Assembly (NCBI RefSeq): GCF_024679095.1
Contig: NW_026111161.1
Span: 265,501-329,500 of the forward strand
From: Eriocheir sinensis
Taxonomy: Eukaryota > Arthropoda > Malacostraca > Decapoda > Varunidae
Length of the DNA: 64,000 nt
Direction: 5' to 3'
Shown here: one piece after another, positions 42,630-55,610 of the stretch
Layout: every line of letters starts with the position of its first letter
Position numbering within the stretch: position 1 is the first letter of the stretch
Notes under the pieces: model-generated
Told to the model about the DNA's origin: nothing
The model's input: the letters and a program-made list of their open reading frames with translations, nothing else
Databases searched by the model: none
Made by a program: the position numbers and the translations under genes

Positions 42630-42844
42630 CCATAGCCACAATGTTTGGCGTAAAACGTCCAGTGTGATACTACCTTTAAAGGTAGCATGCGTCATGCCGA
42701 TGGTAAGTAGACGTGACCCGTACGTGTTAAAGCAGCGCGATACTTGGGGTGATAATGCGCGAAAGTTGGGATGGTAAGAATTTAGGACTAACCGCGAAAC
42801 TCATGGATCGCGAAACTTGGATAGCCCAAAACTCGAGAGTACTG
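42476..42844. repeat. Foldback element copy A3 (right half only)
   Basis: Matches A1 from GTGAGCGTCGGCGATGACGT (32,249) to the end CAGTACTCTCGAGTTTTGGG (inverted) at 42,844, with (CT)n at 42,601-42,627. The left half is missing and the junction with the Gmr1-like element is at about 42,460-42,490. Confidence 0.7.
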
Positions 42845-42880
42845 TATATATGTGTATATATGTGTGTGTGTGTGTGTGTG

Positions 42881-43000
<120 letters not shown>

Positions 43001-43107
43001 AGTTAGTTGAGCATTGATTATTTTTCTTAAGATATTCTCCTTATATCTTATGATAGTCTTATACTCTTTCTTAATCGGCTGTATGACTTCGCCGAAGCTA
43101 GTCACGT

Positions 43108-43152
43108 TCGCTAGATTGCGATTTTGGGTCCTAGACTCTTCCTCAGTAGCGA
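43108..43152 (-). ncRNA. Degenerate hammerhead ribozyme copy (left arm)
   Basis: Minus strand: TCGCTA, CTGAGGA, AGAGTCTAGGACCC, AAAA, TCGCAATC, TAGCGA. Stem I is intact, but the GAAA core box reads AAAA, so the catalytic G12 is changed (plus-strand T at 43,125), and stems II and III carry mismatches. It is predicted to be inactive. Confidence 0.65.
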
Positions 43153-43267
43153 GGTCTTTCCTTGGTAAGGATACCGGAGAGAATGGCTTGTATAAATCCA
43201 CCGGTATAAATCCACCCCCGCTCCCCACACAAGCCTTTCTCTCCGGTATCCTGACCAAGGAAAGACC

Positions 43268-43312
43268 TCGCTACTGAGGAAGGGTCTAGGACCCGAAATC
43301 GCGATCTAGCGA
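43268..43312 (+). ncRNA. Hammerhead ribozyme (type I, Penelope-like element associated)
   Basis: Core boxes are in order: CTGAGGA (43,274-43,280, consensus CUGANGA), GAAA (43,295-43,298) and the cleavage dinucleotide TC (43,305-43,306). Stem I is TCGCTA with TAGCGA (6 bp, perfect). Stem II is GGGTC-TAG-GACCC, with one unpaired A at its base. Stem III is the minimal TCGCGA. Predicted cleavage is after C43306, eight bases before the ORF start ATG at 43,315. Hammerheads with very short stem III in this position are known from Penelope-like elements. Folding is by hand only. Confidence 0.7.
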
Positions 43313-43314
43313 AC

Positions 43315-43719
43315 ATGACTAGCTTCGGCGAAGTCATACAGCCGATTAAGAAAGAGTATAAGACTATCATAAGATATAAGGAGAATATCTTAAGAAAAAT
43401 AATCAATGCTCAACTAGCTATCACATTCAATGAGATATGCATTAGAGAAAGACTCCTGCCCATATACACCCTCAATATTCCCAGTGATGGGGCAGTTAAC
43501 ACAAGCAGAAGACGCCGACACAGGCTGAACAATGAAGAAAGAACTAACTTCATGAAGCAAAGGATAAGAGAACTCCAGCTAAAGGTAGAAGAGCTTCAGC
43601 AACAACTCGAGGAGCCCGATGAGAAATGGCAGAATACTGACGTTGACGCCTCTGTAAAGGAGATCATAGACACCAAACTAAAAGAGGTGTGTTATAACAG
43701 GTGTGAGACTGATCGATAA
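43315..43719 (+). pseudogene. N-terminal fragment of a Penelope-like element ORF (134 aa)
   Basis: Starts [20 protein letters not shown] three bases after the hammerhead. It continues with NAQLAITFNEICIRERLLPI then YTLNIP, matching the F-x-C-x-LLPxYT pattern I associate with the N-terminus of Penelope-type proteins, followed by RRRRH and a coiled coil (MKQRIRELQLKVEELQQQLE). The stop at 43,719 comes before any reverse transcriptase or GIY-YIG endonuclease, and none appears downstream, so the copy is 3'-truncated. Family assignment rests on this motif, the ribozyme and the inverted arrangement together. Confidence 0.6.
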
Positions 43720-44304
43720 TCTTTATCGGCCCGTATCTCAAAATGAATGTTATTCCCCTTCTAAAATCTATTTTGGAGCCAGTTTTAGCTTGATTTCAAT
43801 GAAACAAAAACTAAAAGGCAAAGGAATGTTTTTTCATCTGATGTCCGTCGCTGTTTTCTTATATGTGTGAGCTGTCATTTTGTATTAATAATTTCTTGGT
43901 CAAAAAAAGCGAAAAAAATCCGAAAAAAAGCCAAAATAAAAGAAATTAACAACAGAAACGATGCACATCATAACGTGTCTTAGCCATAAAAAAATGAGAG
44001 TTGTGGGGCCAATAATAACAGCAGAATAACACTCATAAGTTTCGGAAAGGGCTGTTGGGGCTTGCGGGGTTGGGGGCTGGAATGGGGCTGAATGTCTAAA
44101 ATTGATCTACATGTTGTCAATACTTCAAAGCATAAAAATCAGTGATTCATGCATATTTACCAGAGATATGGCAACACCGTCCCTACCCAGATTTTCGCCT
44201 TAAGCACCTTATTATACATGTTATTTTTTTTTATTATTTAGTATTCAACCCTCTTTCTTCCCAATTATGAATAATACATTTAATTTGCTTTCTTTTGATA
44301 CCAA

Positions 44305-44306
<2 letters not shown>
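43720..44306. other. No gene recognised
   Basis: AT-rich sequence without supported coding content. Bases 44,255-44,306 (ATTATGAATAATACATTTAA...TTTTGATACCAAG) recur inverted at 54,226-54,280, in both cases abutting a (TA)n array. Confidence 0.5.
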
Positions 44307-46563
<2,257 letters not shown>

Positions 46564-46715
46564 TACCATCTTGAGTTTTGCAATCCATGAGTTTCGCGGT
46601 TAGTCCTAAATTCTTACCATCCTGACTTTCGTGCATTATCACCCCAAGTTTCGCGCTGCTTTGACACGTACGGGTCACGTCTACTTACCATCGGCGTCAC
46701 GCACGCTATCTTTAA

Positions 46716-46866
46716 CCCCTTCAATCCGGTGACGCCGACATCGGCGTCCAAAGGGTGTCCGACGTCATCACCATTTGTCCTCTTTTAAACCTCTTAATCT
46801 TCTTCCATTTCCTCTTGACCCTTTCCATACTGTGACGCTGACGTCTGCGTCACGTATAGAAAGGGT
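46716..46866. mobile_element. TTAA-target MITE 3
   Basis: Short copy of the 29,809-30,063 family: CCCCTTCAATCCGGTGACG to CGTATAGAAAGGG, flanked by TTAA (46,712-46,715 and 46,867-46,870). A1 has the uninterrupted site. Confidence 0.85.
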
Positions 46867-46908
46867 TAAAGGTAGTATCACTGGACATTTTCCTCCAAAC
46901 ATTGTGGC

Positions 46909-46980
<72 letters not shown>

Positions 46981-47068
46981 GAGAGAACGGGTCGTTTTGA
47001 AGCCGCAGTTGAAGGCTGCTGCCTTACGATTGACTGACAGTTCTGAAAACATGCTTGTGATTCGCTGG

Positions 47069-47160
47069 GTGGCTGGGTGGTAGCGTGGGGACTTGAACCC
47101 ACGTTGTCCATCACGCGGTGAATGTGGGCCCAGCATGCTCCCACTCAGCCACCGCCTACC
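47069..47160 (-). mobile_element. tRNA-derived SINE or tRNA pseudogene inserted in A2
   Basis: Minus strand carries pol III promoter boxes: an A box TGGCTGAGTGGG (47,151-47,140) and a B box GGTTCAAGTCC (47,099-47,089), with T stem GTGGG/CCCAC. Acceptor-like ends GGTAGGCG and CGCTACC pair with one bulge, followed by ACC. The long spacer and A box recall a class II (Ser/Leu-like) tRNA. The A1 copy lacks these 92 bp, so it is an insertion. It is not a credible functional tRNA, because the anticodon stem is poor. Confidence 0.6.
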
Positions 47161-47209
47161 CGATGACGTCCTCGCCGATGCTCACCCTATCAGCAGCTTC
47201 ACTGCCTTA

Positions 47210-47959
47210 AGGCGGTGTCACACTGGCCATTTTCGTTCAACCGTTGGAGTTACGTGCAACGCCCGTACGGTTATCTGTAAGCTGGTGTCACACTGAGCTT
47301 TTTTCTTTCCACTGAGTTGGCGCCAGCTTGGGCAACCAGCAACTCCAACTTTTCTTGGTGTGTGTCACACACGGCCAAGGTCAAGGTTGCCCGTATCCAC
47401 ATCCTCAACGTAAACAAAGCACTTGCCCTGTATCAACATGGCGTCGTCTGCTAAAGTAAGGGCTGTTGCGGCTTGTGCTGCCATTACCCAAGTTGTGGAC
47501 TTGTTGCTGCAGTTAAAAAGAAGGAAGAAACAGTTGTGGGTGTGGCATGCCTGTGGTTCCTGCATGCCAGTTCTCATTGTCACCACTGCGTGTGAGAGGC
47601 CAACCCACCCATCTTGACTCAACCACATAAACACATGGATCGAGTAACAACAAAGACACATACACACACACATGCACGCACACGCCGGACTCATTAGGAA
47701 CCATGGCAGATGTTTCCGACAAACAAATGACTTCACCATTTCTTGAGTGTGTTAGAATGTATTTGGTGAGTGGCTCACATGAACCAAATCTAGCTCTTGG
47801 CAAGAAGAGAGCAGTCGTCTTTAACACTGCTCTCTTCTTGCCATTGGGTATGTTTGGTTTGTATGAATCACTCGCCAAATAAGTTCTAACACACTCTAGA
47901 AAGTGGTGAAGCCATTTTTGTTTGTGAGAAACATCTGCCATGGTTCACGATGAGTCTGG

Positions 47960-47997
<38 letters not shown>

Positions 47998-48446
47998 GTT
48001 ACTCGATCCACGTGTTTATGTGGTCGGTGTCTAGATGGGTGGGTTGGCCGCTCACGCGCAGTGGTGACAATGAGAACTGGCACGGAGGAACCTCAGACAT
48101 GCCACACCCACAACAGCTTCTTCCTTCCATTTAACTGCAGCAACAAGTCCACAACTTGGGTAATGGCAGCACAAGCCGCAGCAGCCCCCACTTTAGCAGA
48201 CGACGCCACGTCGATACAGGGCAAAATCTTTGTGGATGTGGAGATGGGCAACTGACCTTGGCCGTGTGTGACACACACCCGGAAAAGTTGGATTTGCCAG
48301 TTGCCCAAGCTGCCGCCCACACGGAGGGAAACAAAAGGCCCATTGTGACACCATGTTACGTATAACCGACAACTCGCCCCCAGATGGGCATGTGGGCGTT
48401 GCCAGTGGCCACAACGGCTAGAGAAAAACAGCCAGTGTGACACTGC
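47210..48446. mobile_element. Harbinger-like foldback element inside A2
   Basis: Left end AGGCGGTGTCACACTGGCC after TTA (47,207-47,209). The right end inverted reads GGCAGTGTCACACTGGC. Two inverted arms (about 47,280-47,930 and 47,935-48,350) each contain ATGGCGTCGTCTGCTAAAG and, in the left arm, an open start MASSAKVRAVAACAAITQVV then DLLLQLKRRKKQLW, resembling the N-terminal leader of Harbinger transposases. No catalytic domain. Confidence 0.6.
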
Positions 48447-48649
48447 CCTAAGACAGCGAGACTGCTGACCGAATGAGCGCCAGCAATGACGTCATCAGAC
48501 TCCCAGCGAATCACAAGCATGTTTTCAGAGCTCAGCCAATCGTGAGACTTCATCTGTGGCTTTAAAATGACCTGTTTTCTTCCTTTTTCCAAGGTACGTA
48601 TTTTGAGATAACAAGGGAGTAAAGGAGGAAAAAGAGTGAGCTCTAGGGG

Positions 48650-48760
48650 GCAGCATGAGCCAATTATAATGGCACCACTATAAACAGTTGCCTGCGCCAT
48701 GACGGGCTCGGGGCCGACCATCAGGCCCAGATGGATAGTCTACCGGCGCCATAGCCCACA

Positions 48761-48797
<37 letters not shown>
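48650..48797 (+). repeat. SINE-like 3' unit with long A-tail
   Basis: GGGGGCAGCATGAGCCAATT...CATGACGGGCTCGGGGCCGA...CATAGCCCACATG then about 35 A residues. Same unit as 30,958-31,105(-). Confidence 0.55.
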
Positions 48798-48799
<2 letters not shown>

Positions 48800-48915
48800 C
48801 CACGGGTCGGAACAGATAAAACACTTTTTCAGTGTTTTCAATACCTCGAGTTTCACGATCCTTGAGTTCAGCACTATACCTTCGGAACGAAGCAAGCGCG
48901 AAACTAGAGAGGGTA

Positions 48916-49705
<790 letters not shown>

Positions 49706-49801
<96 letters not shown>
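49706..49801. repeat. (TA)n microsatellite
   Basis: About 92 bp with one GTA interruption. T6 ends on its left and T4 begins on its right. Confidence 0.93.
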
Positions 49802-49804
<3 letters not shown>

Positions 49805-50779
49805 TAGAGCCCCACTTAGCGAGATCAATTAGCTGAACCGCAATTAGCGAGCCACCATCTACCAAGAAAAAATTAATTAACGAAGCCTCAGTTAGCGCAA
49901 GCAGCTACCACGACTGAATTTTGAAAATTGCGCCAAGCCGCCATGATGCACGGTGGCCTGGGTGGCCTGCCTCACACCACAACACAGCCCCCCGCCACCA
50001 CTTCCCACACGGTCCCAGTCTCTCATGCTCCCTAACTTCGTCCTACCCCCCCTGGCCCCCCTCGGAGGCTGCCCGCCTCACCTGCCGCCTCCTGCTGGGG
50101 GCGGTGCACAGCTCGCCGCCCGTGTGGCGCCGCAGCAGCCACTGTCACATTCCATGTCCGCCCCGCCGCCACCTCCGCCGCCATCCTCGGGCCGCCGCCG
50201 GGCGTGAGCCAGCGTCAGGCGCTGGCCAAGTAAGCATCACTATTACATGCCACGGCGGAGCAGATGAGGCAAGGTGTCATTATTGACTGAGTGGCCACCG
50301 TCACCGTAACACGCTTGATAATAACGAGTGTGATGTCGGCCTGGCCGGGCACGACGCCCACACACTCCCACACCCTGCCTGCCTAACCTTTGTTGGGGCC
50401 AAACTCTTGTCACACCCACTTGCTGCCGCCGCCGACACCTTGGGCGCAAGAGTCACCATCACGGCTCGATAACTGATGACTGTGTATTTTGAGTAATTAT
50501 CAAACCCAAAAGTCAGACCCACGTGCACCAAATAACTTTCATATTGGTTACTTTATTCAATTAGCGCGAATTCAATTAGCGACCGCGTTCATCCACCTAA
50601 TTCGCGCTTAAATGGGGTAAAGATTCGTTTTAGGTATGTGCCAGTATCTCATAATCTACTTTATGAAACATCACTATCTCTTCATATATCTTTTCTACAA
50701 ATCTTCAACAGTCATGGAAACGCTTTGAAAATCCAATTCAAGGAATTTTTTACTCTTGAAAATAGGGGATAATGTTTAC
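49802..50779. mobile_element. TA-target element T4, copy 1
   Basis: Starts CAGTAGAGCCCCACTTAGCG after TA. The degenerate right end (CGCGCTTAAATGGGG inverted) is near 50,600-50,625, and homology with copy 2 continues to 50,779. It contains a GC-rich, Pro-rich open stretch (49,940-50,210) with no recognised family. Compared with copy 2, several GCGC or CGCG sites have lost two bases. Confidence 0.65.
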
Positions 50780-51258
50780 GGGTGGCGCCCGCAGAACCTG
50801 CTTTCGCCACAACTAAGGATCGGGGCCCTGCAGAGAACGTGGAATGGCTGAGGGAAACACGTTTCGGGTAGCTGGTTTATTGGCTCCCCACAATAGCGAC
50901 ACGCCTAGACACTGGTCGAGTCCCGCCTTCTCAGCACCTTGCAGCTCCGTCAGGGGCGCAGTACCGTCCCCATCCGCTCGTGGGGCTCGCTGTGCTGGCG
51001 TCCTTTCGTTCCTCAGGGCGCTCAGCGTAATCCAATGGGCCCCTGGGAACCGCAGAACCGTGCGTAGAAGAGGTAAGCTTACGTGGTGTGGCCAGCTCAG
51101 AGGTGCTGGGTGGACTGATTCTGAGCCAGCCAGGCGGTGGAGACGTCAGCTTGGCCCTGGTTCGCCGGGGCCTACGTGTAGTCGGTGAGAGGGGTGAATC
51201 ATGGCGGTCCGTCCCTGTGAACCACCATTCGGGTGCGGGTTCGCTCGTGTCTGCGTAA

Positions 51259-51261
<3 letters not shown>
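50780..51261. other. GC-rich unclassified segment between the two T4 copies
   Basis: 480 bp, GC-rich, ending GTCTGCGTAACA next to (TA)n. Near its start, TGGCGCCCGCAGAACC resembles a retroelement primer-binding site, and the end resembles an LTR end, but no repeat copy confirms this. The ORF at 50,844-51,188 (114 aa) has no recognised domain. Confidence 0.35.

Positions 51262-51262
<1 letters not shown>

Positions 51263-51289
<27 letters not shown>
51263..51289. repeat. (TA)n microsatellite
   Basis: Short TA tract immediately before T4 copy 2. Confidence 0.9.
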
Positions 51290-51292
<3 letters not shown>

Positions 51293-52288
51293 TAGAGCCC
51301 CACTTAGCGCGAGATCAATTAGCGCGAACCGCAATTAGCGCGAGCCACCATCTACCAAGAAAAAAATTAATTAGCACGAAAGCCTCAGTTAGCGCGAGCA
51401 GCTACCACGACTGAATTTTGAAAATTGCGCCAAGCCGCCATGATGCACGGTGGCCTGGGTGGCCTGCCTCACACCACAACACAGCCCCCCGCCACCACTT
51501 CCCACACGGTCCCAGTCTCTCATGCTCCCTAACTTCGTCCTACCCCCCCTGGCCCCCCTCGGAGGCTGCCCGCCTCACCTGCCGCCTCCTGCTGGGGGCG
51601 GTGCACAGCTCGCCGCCCGTGTGGCGCCGCAGCAGCCACTGTCACATTCCATGTCCCGGCCCCGCCGCCGCCTCCGCCGCCATCCTCGGGGCGTCGCCAC
51701 GGGCGTGAGCTTCGCCGCGTCGGCCCCGCGGGGCATCACTATTACATGCCACGGCGGAGCAGATGAGGCAAGGTGTCACTATTGACTGAGTGGCCACCGT
51801 CACCGTAACACGCTTGATAATAACGAGTGTGATGTCGGCCTGGCCGGGCACGACGCCCACACACTCCCACACCCTGCCTGCCTAACCTTTGTTGGGGCCA
51901 AACTCTTGTCACACCCACTTGCTGCCGCCGCCGACACCTTGGGCCGCAAGAGTCACCATCACGGCTCGATAACTGATGACTGTGTATTTTGAGTAATTAT
52001 CAAACCCAAAAGTCAGACCCACGTGTGCACCAAATAACTTTTTCATATTGGTTACTTTATTCAATTAGCGCGAATTCAATTAGCGCGACCGCGTTCATCC
52101 ACCTAATTCTCGCGCTAAATGGGGTAAAGATTCGTTTTAGGTATGTGCCAGTATCTCATAATCTACTTTATGAAACATCACTATCTCTTCATATATCTTT
52201 TCTACAAATCTTCAACAGTCATGGAAACGCTTTGAAAATCCAATTCAAGGAATTTTTTTTACTCTTGAAAATAGGGGATAATGTTTAC
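51290..52288. mobile_element. TA-target element T4, copy 2
   Basis: Direct repeat of 49,802-50,779, starting CAGTAGAGCCCCACTTAGCG with the GCGCGA motifs intact. It diverges from copy 1 inside the GC-rich block (51,650-51,735) and again after GGGGATAATGTTTACG (52,288). Confidence 0.7.
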
Positions 52289-52485
52289 GAAAGCGCGCGT
52301 CGCCTCCTCTGGCGGCGGCTGCGGCGACGCTGCAGCCGCCGCAGCCGTAAAATAGCTCGCAGAGGGTTTAGGGTCGGGGAGCATACTTAAACTACTCCAG
52401 CCGAACTTTACGACCTACTAACTGGGGGGCTGCTCTCCCCTCGAACCCCCCCCCACATGTATATGTGGGGGGAAGGGTACATGTA
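52289..52485. other. GC-rich spacer with a strong hairpin
   Basis: Contains a GCGGCTGCGG-rich palindrome (52,300-52,350) and CCCCCCACAT/ATGTGGGGGG (52,452-52,475), a 10-bp stem with a 4-nt loop. No gene recognised. Confidence 0.5.
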
Positions 52486-52835
52486 TATATACCAGTACTA
52501 ACGGTACCAGCTACATGGTACTGTACAGGTACCAGACTGCTCGATACCGGTACCAGACAGCTCGGTACTGGTACCAGACTGCTCGGTACCGGTACCTACA
52601 CTAGCCAGTCGCTCATGGTGTCCCTCATTTCTTCCTCACACGAGTGAGGCTGACACTGAGTGCCTGAGTGGATATCTTGGTGATATGGATGTTCTCTCTC
52701 TCTCTCTCTCTCCACTGAATGAAGTGAATATTTATTTTTCGATAGAAACCTTCAAACCTTCCTCTTGTTTGATTTACATTGTTTTTGATTTACGCGACCT
52801 CTTCAAGGACACAATACTCGCGTAAATCGAGTTAC

Positions 52836-52838
<3 letters not shown>
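52486..52838. mobile_element. Partial copy of T6 (right part)
   Basis: Matches 49,365-49,705: repeated GGTACC motifs, ACTAGCCAGTCGCTCATGGT, (CT)n and the end CTCGCGTAAATCGAGTTACC then TG/TA. Confidence 0.75.

Positions 52839-52920
<82 letters not shown>
52839..52920. repeat. (TA)n microsatellite
   Basis: About 82 bp between the partial T6 copy and T5. Confidence 0.95.
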
Positions 52921-52923
<3 letters not shown>

Positions 52924-53044
52924 TCACCCCCCGCCGTTCGCGGTCTCACCCATCGCGGTTTCTCGTATTCGCGGTCAACGAATTGTGACCCCCTGCTTAT
53001 ACGCGGCCCCAGTTTCGCGTATACGCGGATGCATTGACGCTAAA

Positions 53045-53165
53045 TAGGAAGGCAGAGAGGAGGGAGGGAGGCAGAGGAGGGGGGAAGGGAGAGAGGAGGG
53101 AGGAAGGCAGAGAGGAGGGAGGGAGGGAGGCAGAGAGGAGGGGGGAAGGGAGAGGAGGGAGGCGG
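53045..53165. repeat. G-rich tandem array (AGGGAGGG / GAGGAGGGG units)
   Basis: About 120 bp of GAGAGGAGGGAGGGAGGCAG-type repeats; runs of three or four G could form quadruplexes. Confidence 0.8.
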
Positions 53166-53179
53166 GGCAATGGACGTTA

Positions 53180-53790
53180 AGGCGGTGTCACACTAGCACT
53201 TTTTCCGTCGATTTTTCATCGTTCCGCATGAACTTACCGCATGAATTTGTCAGACGATCAGGATCGTTTCCGCCTGCAAATTTCCGCCTTTGTTTACATT
53301 TCCAAGACCAAGACCGAGACTTTCCGCGTGGCTTCAACCTGTCTCAAACGCTCTCCTGCAGTGACAGCCTTCCTCATCCTGGTGTCACTTCTGGCAATAA
53401 GAGGTGTCACTAACTCCAGAAGTCTGTGGTACTGGCTCTTGTCCAACCTGATCCAATTCTTCAGAGTCTCATGATCCTCTAAACTCAGCTCTTTTAACAG
53501 CCTGTGGTACACACTTTCTCTTTCCCGACGAGCCAACCATGAGCGCATCCATGCACGCTTTTTGGCTTGTTTAGCTCGTCTAAGTCTCACAATACACAGT
53601 ATTAGGTTCAGAGCAGCGTATCTTTGCCGCAGCGTGGACTCCATGTTTGTTTACATTCCCATGGTCTGTGCCGACGGAAAGTTTCAGACGAAACACCGTT
53701 TGTGTGTGACAGGCCGCAGCCAAGAAATCGACGATTTTCAGACAAACGACGGAAAAAGTTGACGGAAAAAGTGCTAGTGTGACACCGCCT
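53180..53790 (-). mobile_element. PIF/Harbinger deletion derivative with TTA duplication
   Basis: Inverted ends AGGCGGTGTCACACTAGCAC, flanked by TTA (53,177-53,179 and 53,791-53,793). It retains the 5' part of a transposase gene on the minus strand. Nested in T5. Confidence 0.88.
53294..53644 (-). pseudogene. N-terminal part of a Harbinger transposase (HARBI1/ALP1-like, 116 aa)
   Basis: Starts MESTLRQRYAALNLILCIVR. A basic region (RRAKQAKKRAWMRSWLARRE) leads into YHRLLKELSLEDHETLKNWI, and then the conserved block YHRLLELVTPLIARSDTRMR followed by KAVTAGERL, which matches the F-LL-V-P-I-K-DT-MR-AI-P-ERL pattern before the DDE domain in Harbinger transposases. The chain then runs into the terminal repeat, so the DDE nuclease domain is deleted. 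The open frame to this point is unbroken. It could at most make a DNA-binding fragment; expression is unknown. Confidence 0.75.
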
Positions 53791-54139
53791 TTAGGTTGCT
53801 CCTGAGTGACGTCACGGTTAGACTGTGACGTCATGCTTTCCTATTGGCCAGCAGCTCACTCAGGGACGACTGCTATTGGTCGAGATTTTCTCATAGCAAC
53901 ATTATCCTAAAAAAAAAAAAAAAATTCACGCGCCGCCACACTGCAGTGTTGCCAGATTGGGCTACTTATCGCAAATTGGGCTACTTTTGGGAACGAAAAA
54001 AACATGTTTTATATGACGTGTCAGAGGTGACTTCCCCAAATGCATATTTTCCCATAGGGTTATAGTCCCGCCGTTCGCGGTTTCGCGCATCGCGCCGAAG
54101 TCCGGGAACGAAATACCCGCGAACGGCGGGGGATGACTG

Positions 54140-54141
<2 letters not shown>

Positions 54142-54225
<84 letters not shown>
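54142..54225. repeat. (TA)n microsatellite
   Basis: About 80 bp between T5 and LINE F. Confidence 0.95.
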
Positions 54226-54227
<2 letters not shown>

Positions 54228-54264
54228 GTATCAAAAGAAAGCAATTTAAATGTATTATTGATAA

Positions 54265-55610
54265 ATGGGAAGAAATAGTGTTATCATCGCCACCAAGCCG
54301 GGTCTTTGTGTTCAGCATAGGCCTGACCTTGACACAGACTGCGAAATCACCTGGGTCCAGTTACAAACCTTCAACTGTAAATCTCTTCTTATTGCTGCTT
54401 TTTACAGACTGCCTTCTACTAAAACAGACTATTTACACAACCTTCAAATTTCTCTTTCACGCATACAAACACATCTGGATCACGGGTGATTTCAACCTCC
54501 CTGACATTGACTGGACTGCAATTTCCCCATTTGACCCTCCCGATGCTGATGCCCCCAACCCCATTATTCCCCACACAAACAGACGCCAACTACACGACAC
54601 ATTCATTGACATCATTAATACATTTTCACTCGCAAACAGTACTCCAGCCAACACGAGCACATGCTGTAACGCAACCCTCTGGCCACGGTGGCCCTATGAC
54701 CACGGCAAACACTCTAGATCTTTTTCTCACCAACAACATACTTAAAATAATAAACTCTCAGGCTTGGTGACCATGACATACTCATCATTGATGCTGAGCT
54801 CCGACCGACAAGACATCAACAGAGACCCAGACAGATATTCCTTTATTCAAGGGCTGACTTAGACATGATCAAACAAGACCTAACTGCCTTCAGCACTGAC
54901 TTTTTTGTGACTGACCCACACACAAGACTTCCTTCCACCAACTGGAACAACCTGAAACACACCATACACACCTCAATGAACAGACACATACCACAAAAAA
55001 CACTTTCTAGTAAGTACACACTCCCCTGGTTTTCCAGGGATCTACGCAGACAACATCGCAAGAAACAAAGACTCTACAGATGCGCGCAGACATACAACAC
55101 AACAGATAATTGGACCGCCTACAAAAACCACCAAGACATTTGCCAAAAACATAAAAGTAGCAGAACGCAGACACATAGCAACTTATCTCGCAGACAACGT
55201 AAGAAATAACAAAAGAAACTTTTCCAGTTTTTTTAAGACGCACAAACATGACACGATTACATCACTTAAACACAAACACGATTACATCACTTAAAGACAA
55301 CACTAACACATTAGTAACCAGCCCACAACACAAAGCACAAATACTCAACACACAGTTCCAATCGGTGTCCACACAAGAGCACAACCTGACACTAAACATG
55401 CCACACAGCCCCTTCCCCCTGATACCCCCCCCTTGACATCACGACTAACGGAATACAGAAATTACTAGAAGGACTCAACACAACCAAATCCACTGGCCCC
55501 GACAACATTCCCGCCTTCATCCTTAAATCCTTTGCCCCCATCCTTGCCCTCATCCTTCAGGCCATATTCACCCAATCACTATCATCCACCTCATTACCCT
55601 CTGACTGGCT
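54265..55610 (+). pseudogene. Endonuclease and linker of LINE F
   Basis: Blocks: QLQTFNCKSLLIAAFYRLPS (the AAFYRPPS motif), WITGDFNLPDIDWTAISPFD with GDFN, TLDLFLTNN, then DHDILIIDAEL-like sequence carrying a DHD/SDH-type motif near 54,770, the linker FSRDLRRQHRKKQRLYRCAQ, and NTTKSTGPDNIPAFILKSFA at the start of RT. Frame changes near 54,480, 54,650, 54,760, 55,205 and 55,435. The N-terminal part of the endonuclease is lost. Confidence 0.75.

Larger units (their letters stand above)
52921..54139. mobile_element. TA-target element T5, carrying a Harbinger insertion
   Basis: Ends CAGTCACCCCCCGCCGTTCG and, inverted, CAGTCATCCCCCGCCGTTCG, each next to TA. The interior has a G-rich tandem array (53,045-53,165) and the Harbinger derivative at 53,180-53,790. 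Confidence 0.8.

Noticed and set aside
43014..43406. Two nearly identical 87-aa ORFs on opposite strands (43,014-43,277 + and 43,143-43,406 -)
   Set aside because: They are mirror images created by the Penelope-like inverted repeat, running antisense to its ORF.
49921..50286. Pro-rich ORFs of 84-121 aa in T4 copy 1 (and 51,418-51,785 in copy 2)
   Set aside because: Frames overlap each other, differ between the two copies at their ends and show no domain. Explained by GC-rich composition; the block itself is noted in T4.
50772..51261. Possible solo LTR (TGTTTACG...GCGTAACA)
   Set aside because: The first eight bases are shared with T4 copy 2, so they belong to T4. No repeat copy or convincing duplication supports an LTR.
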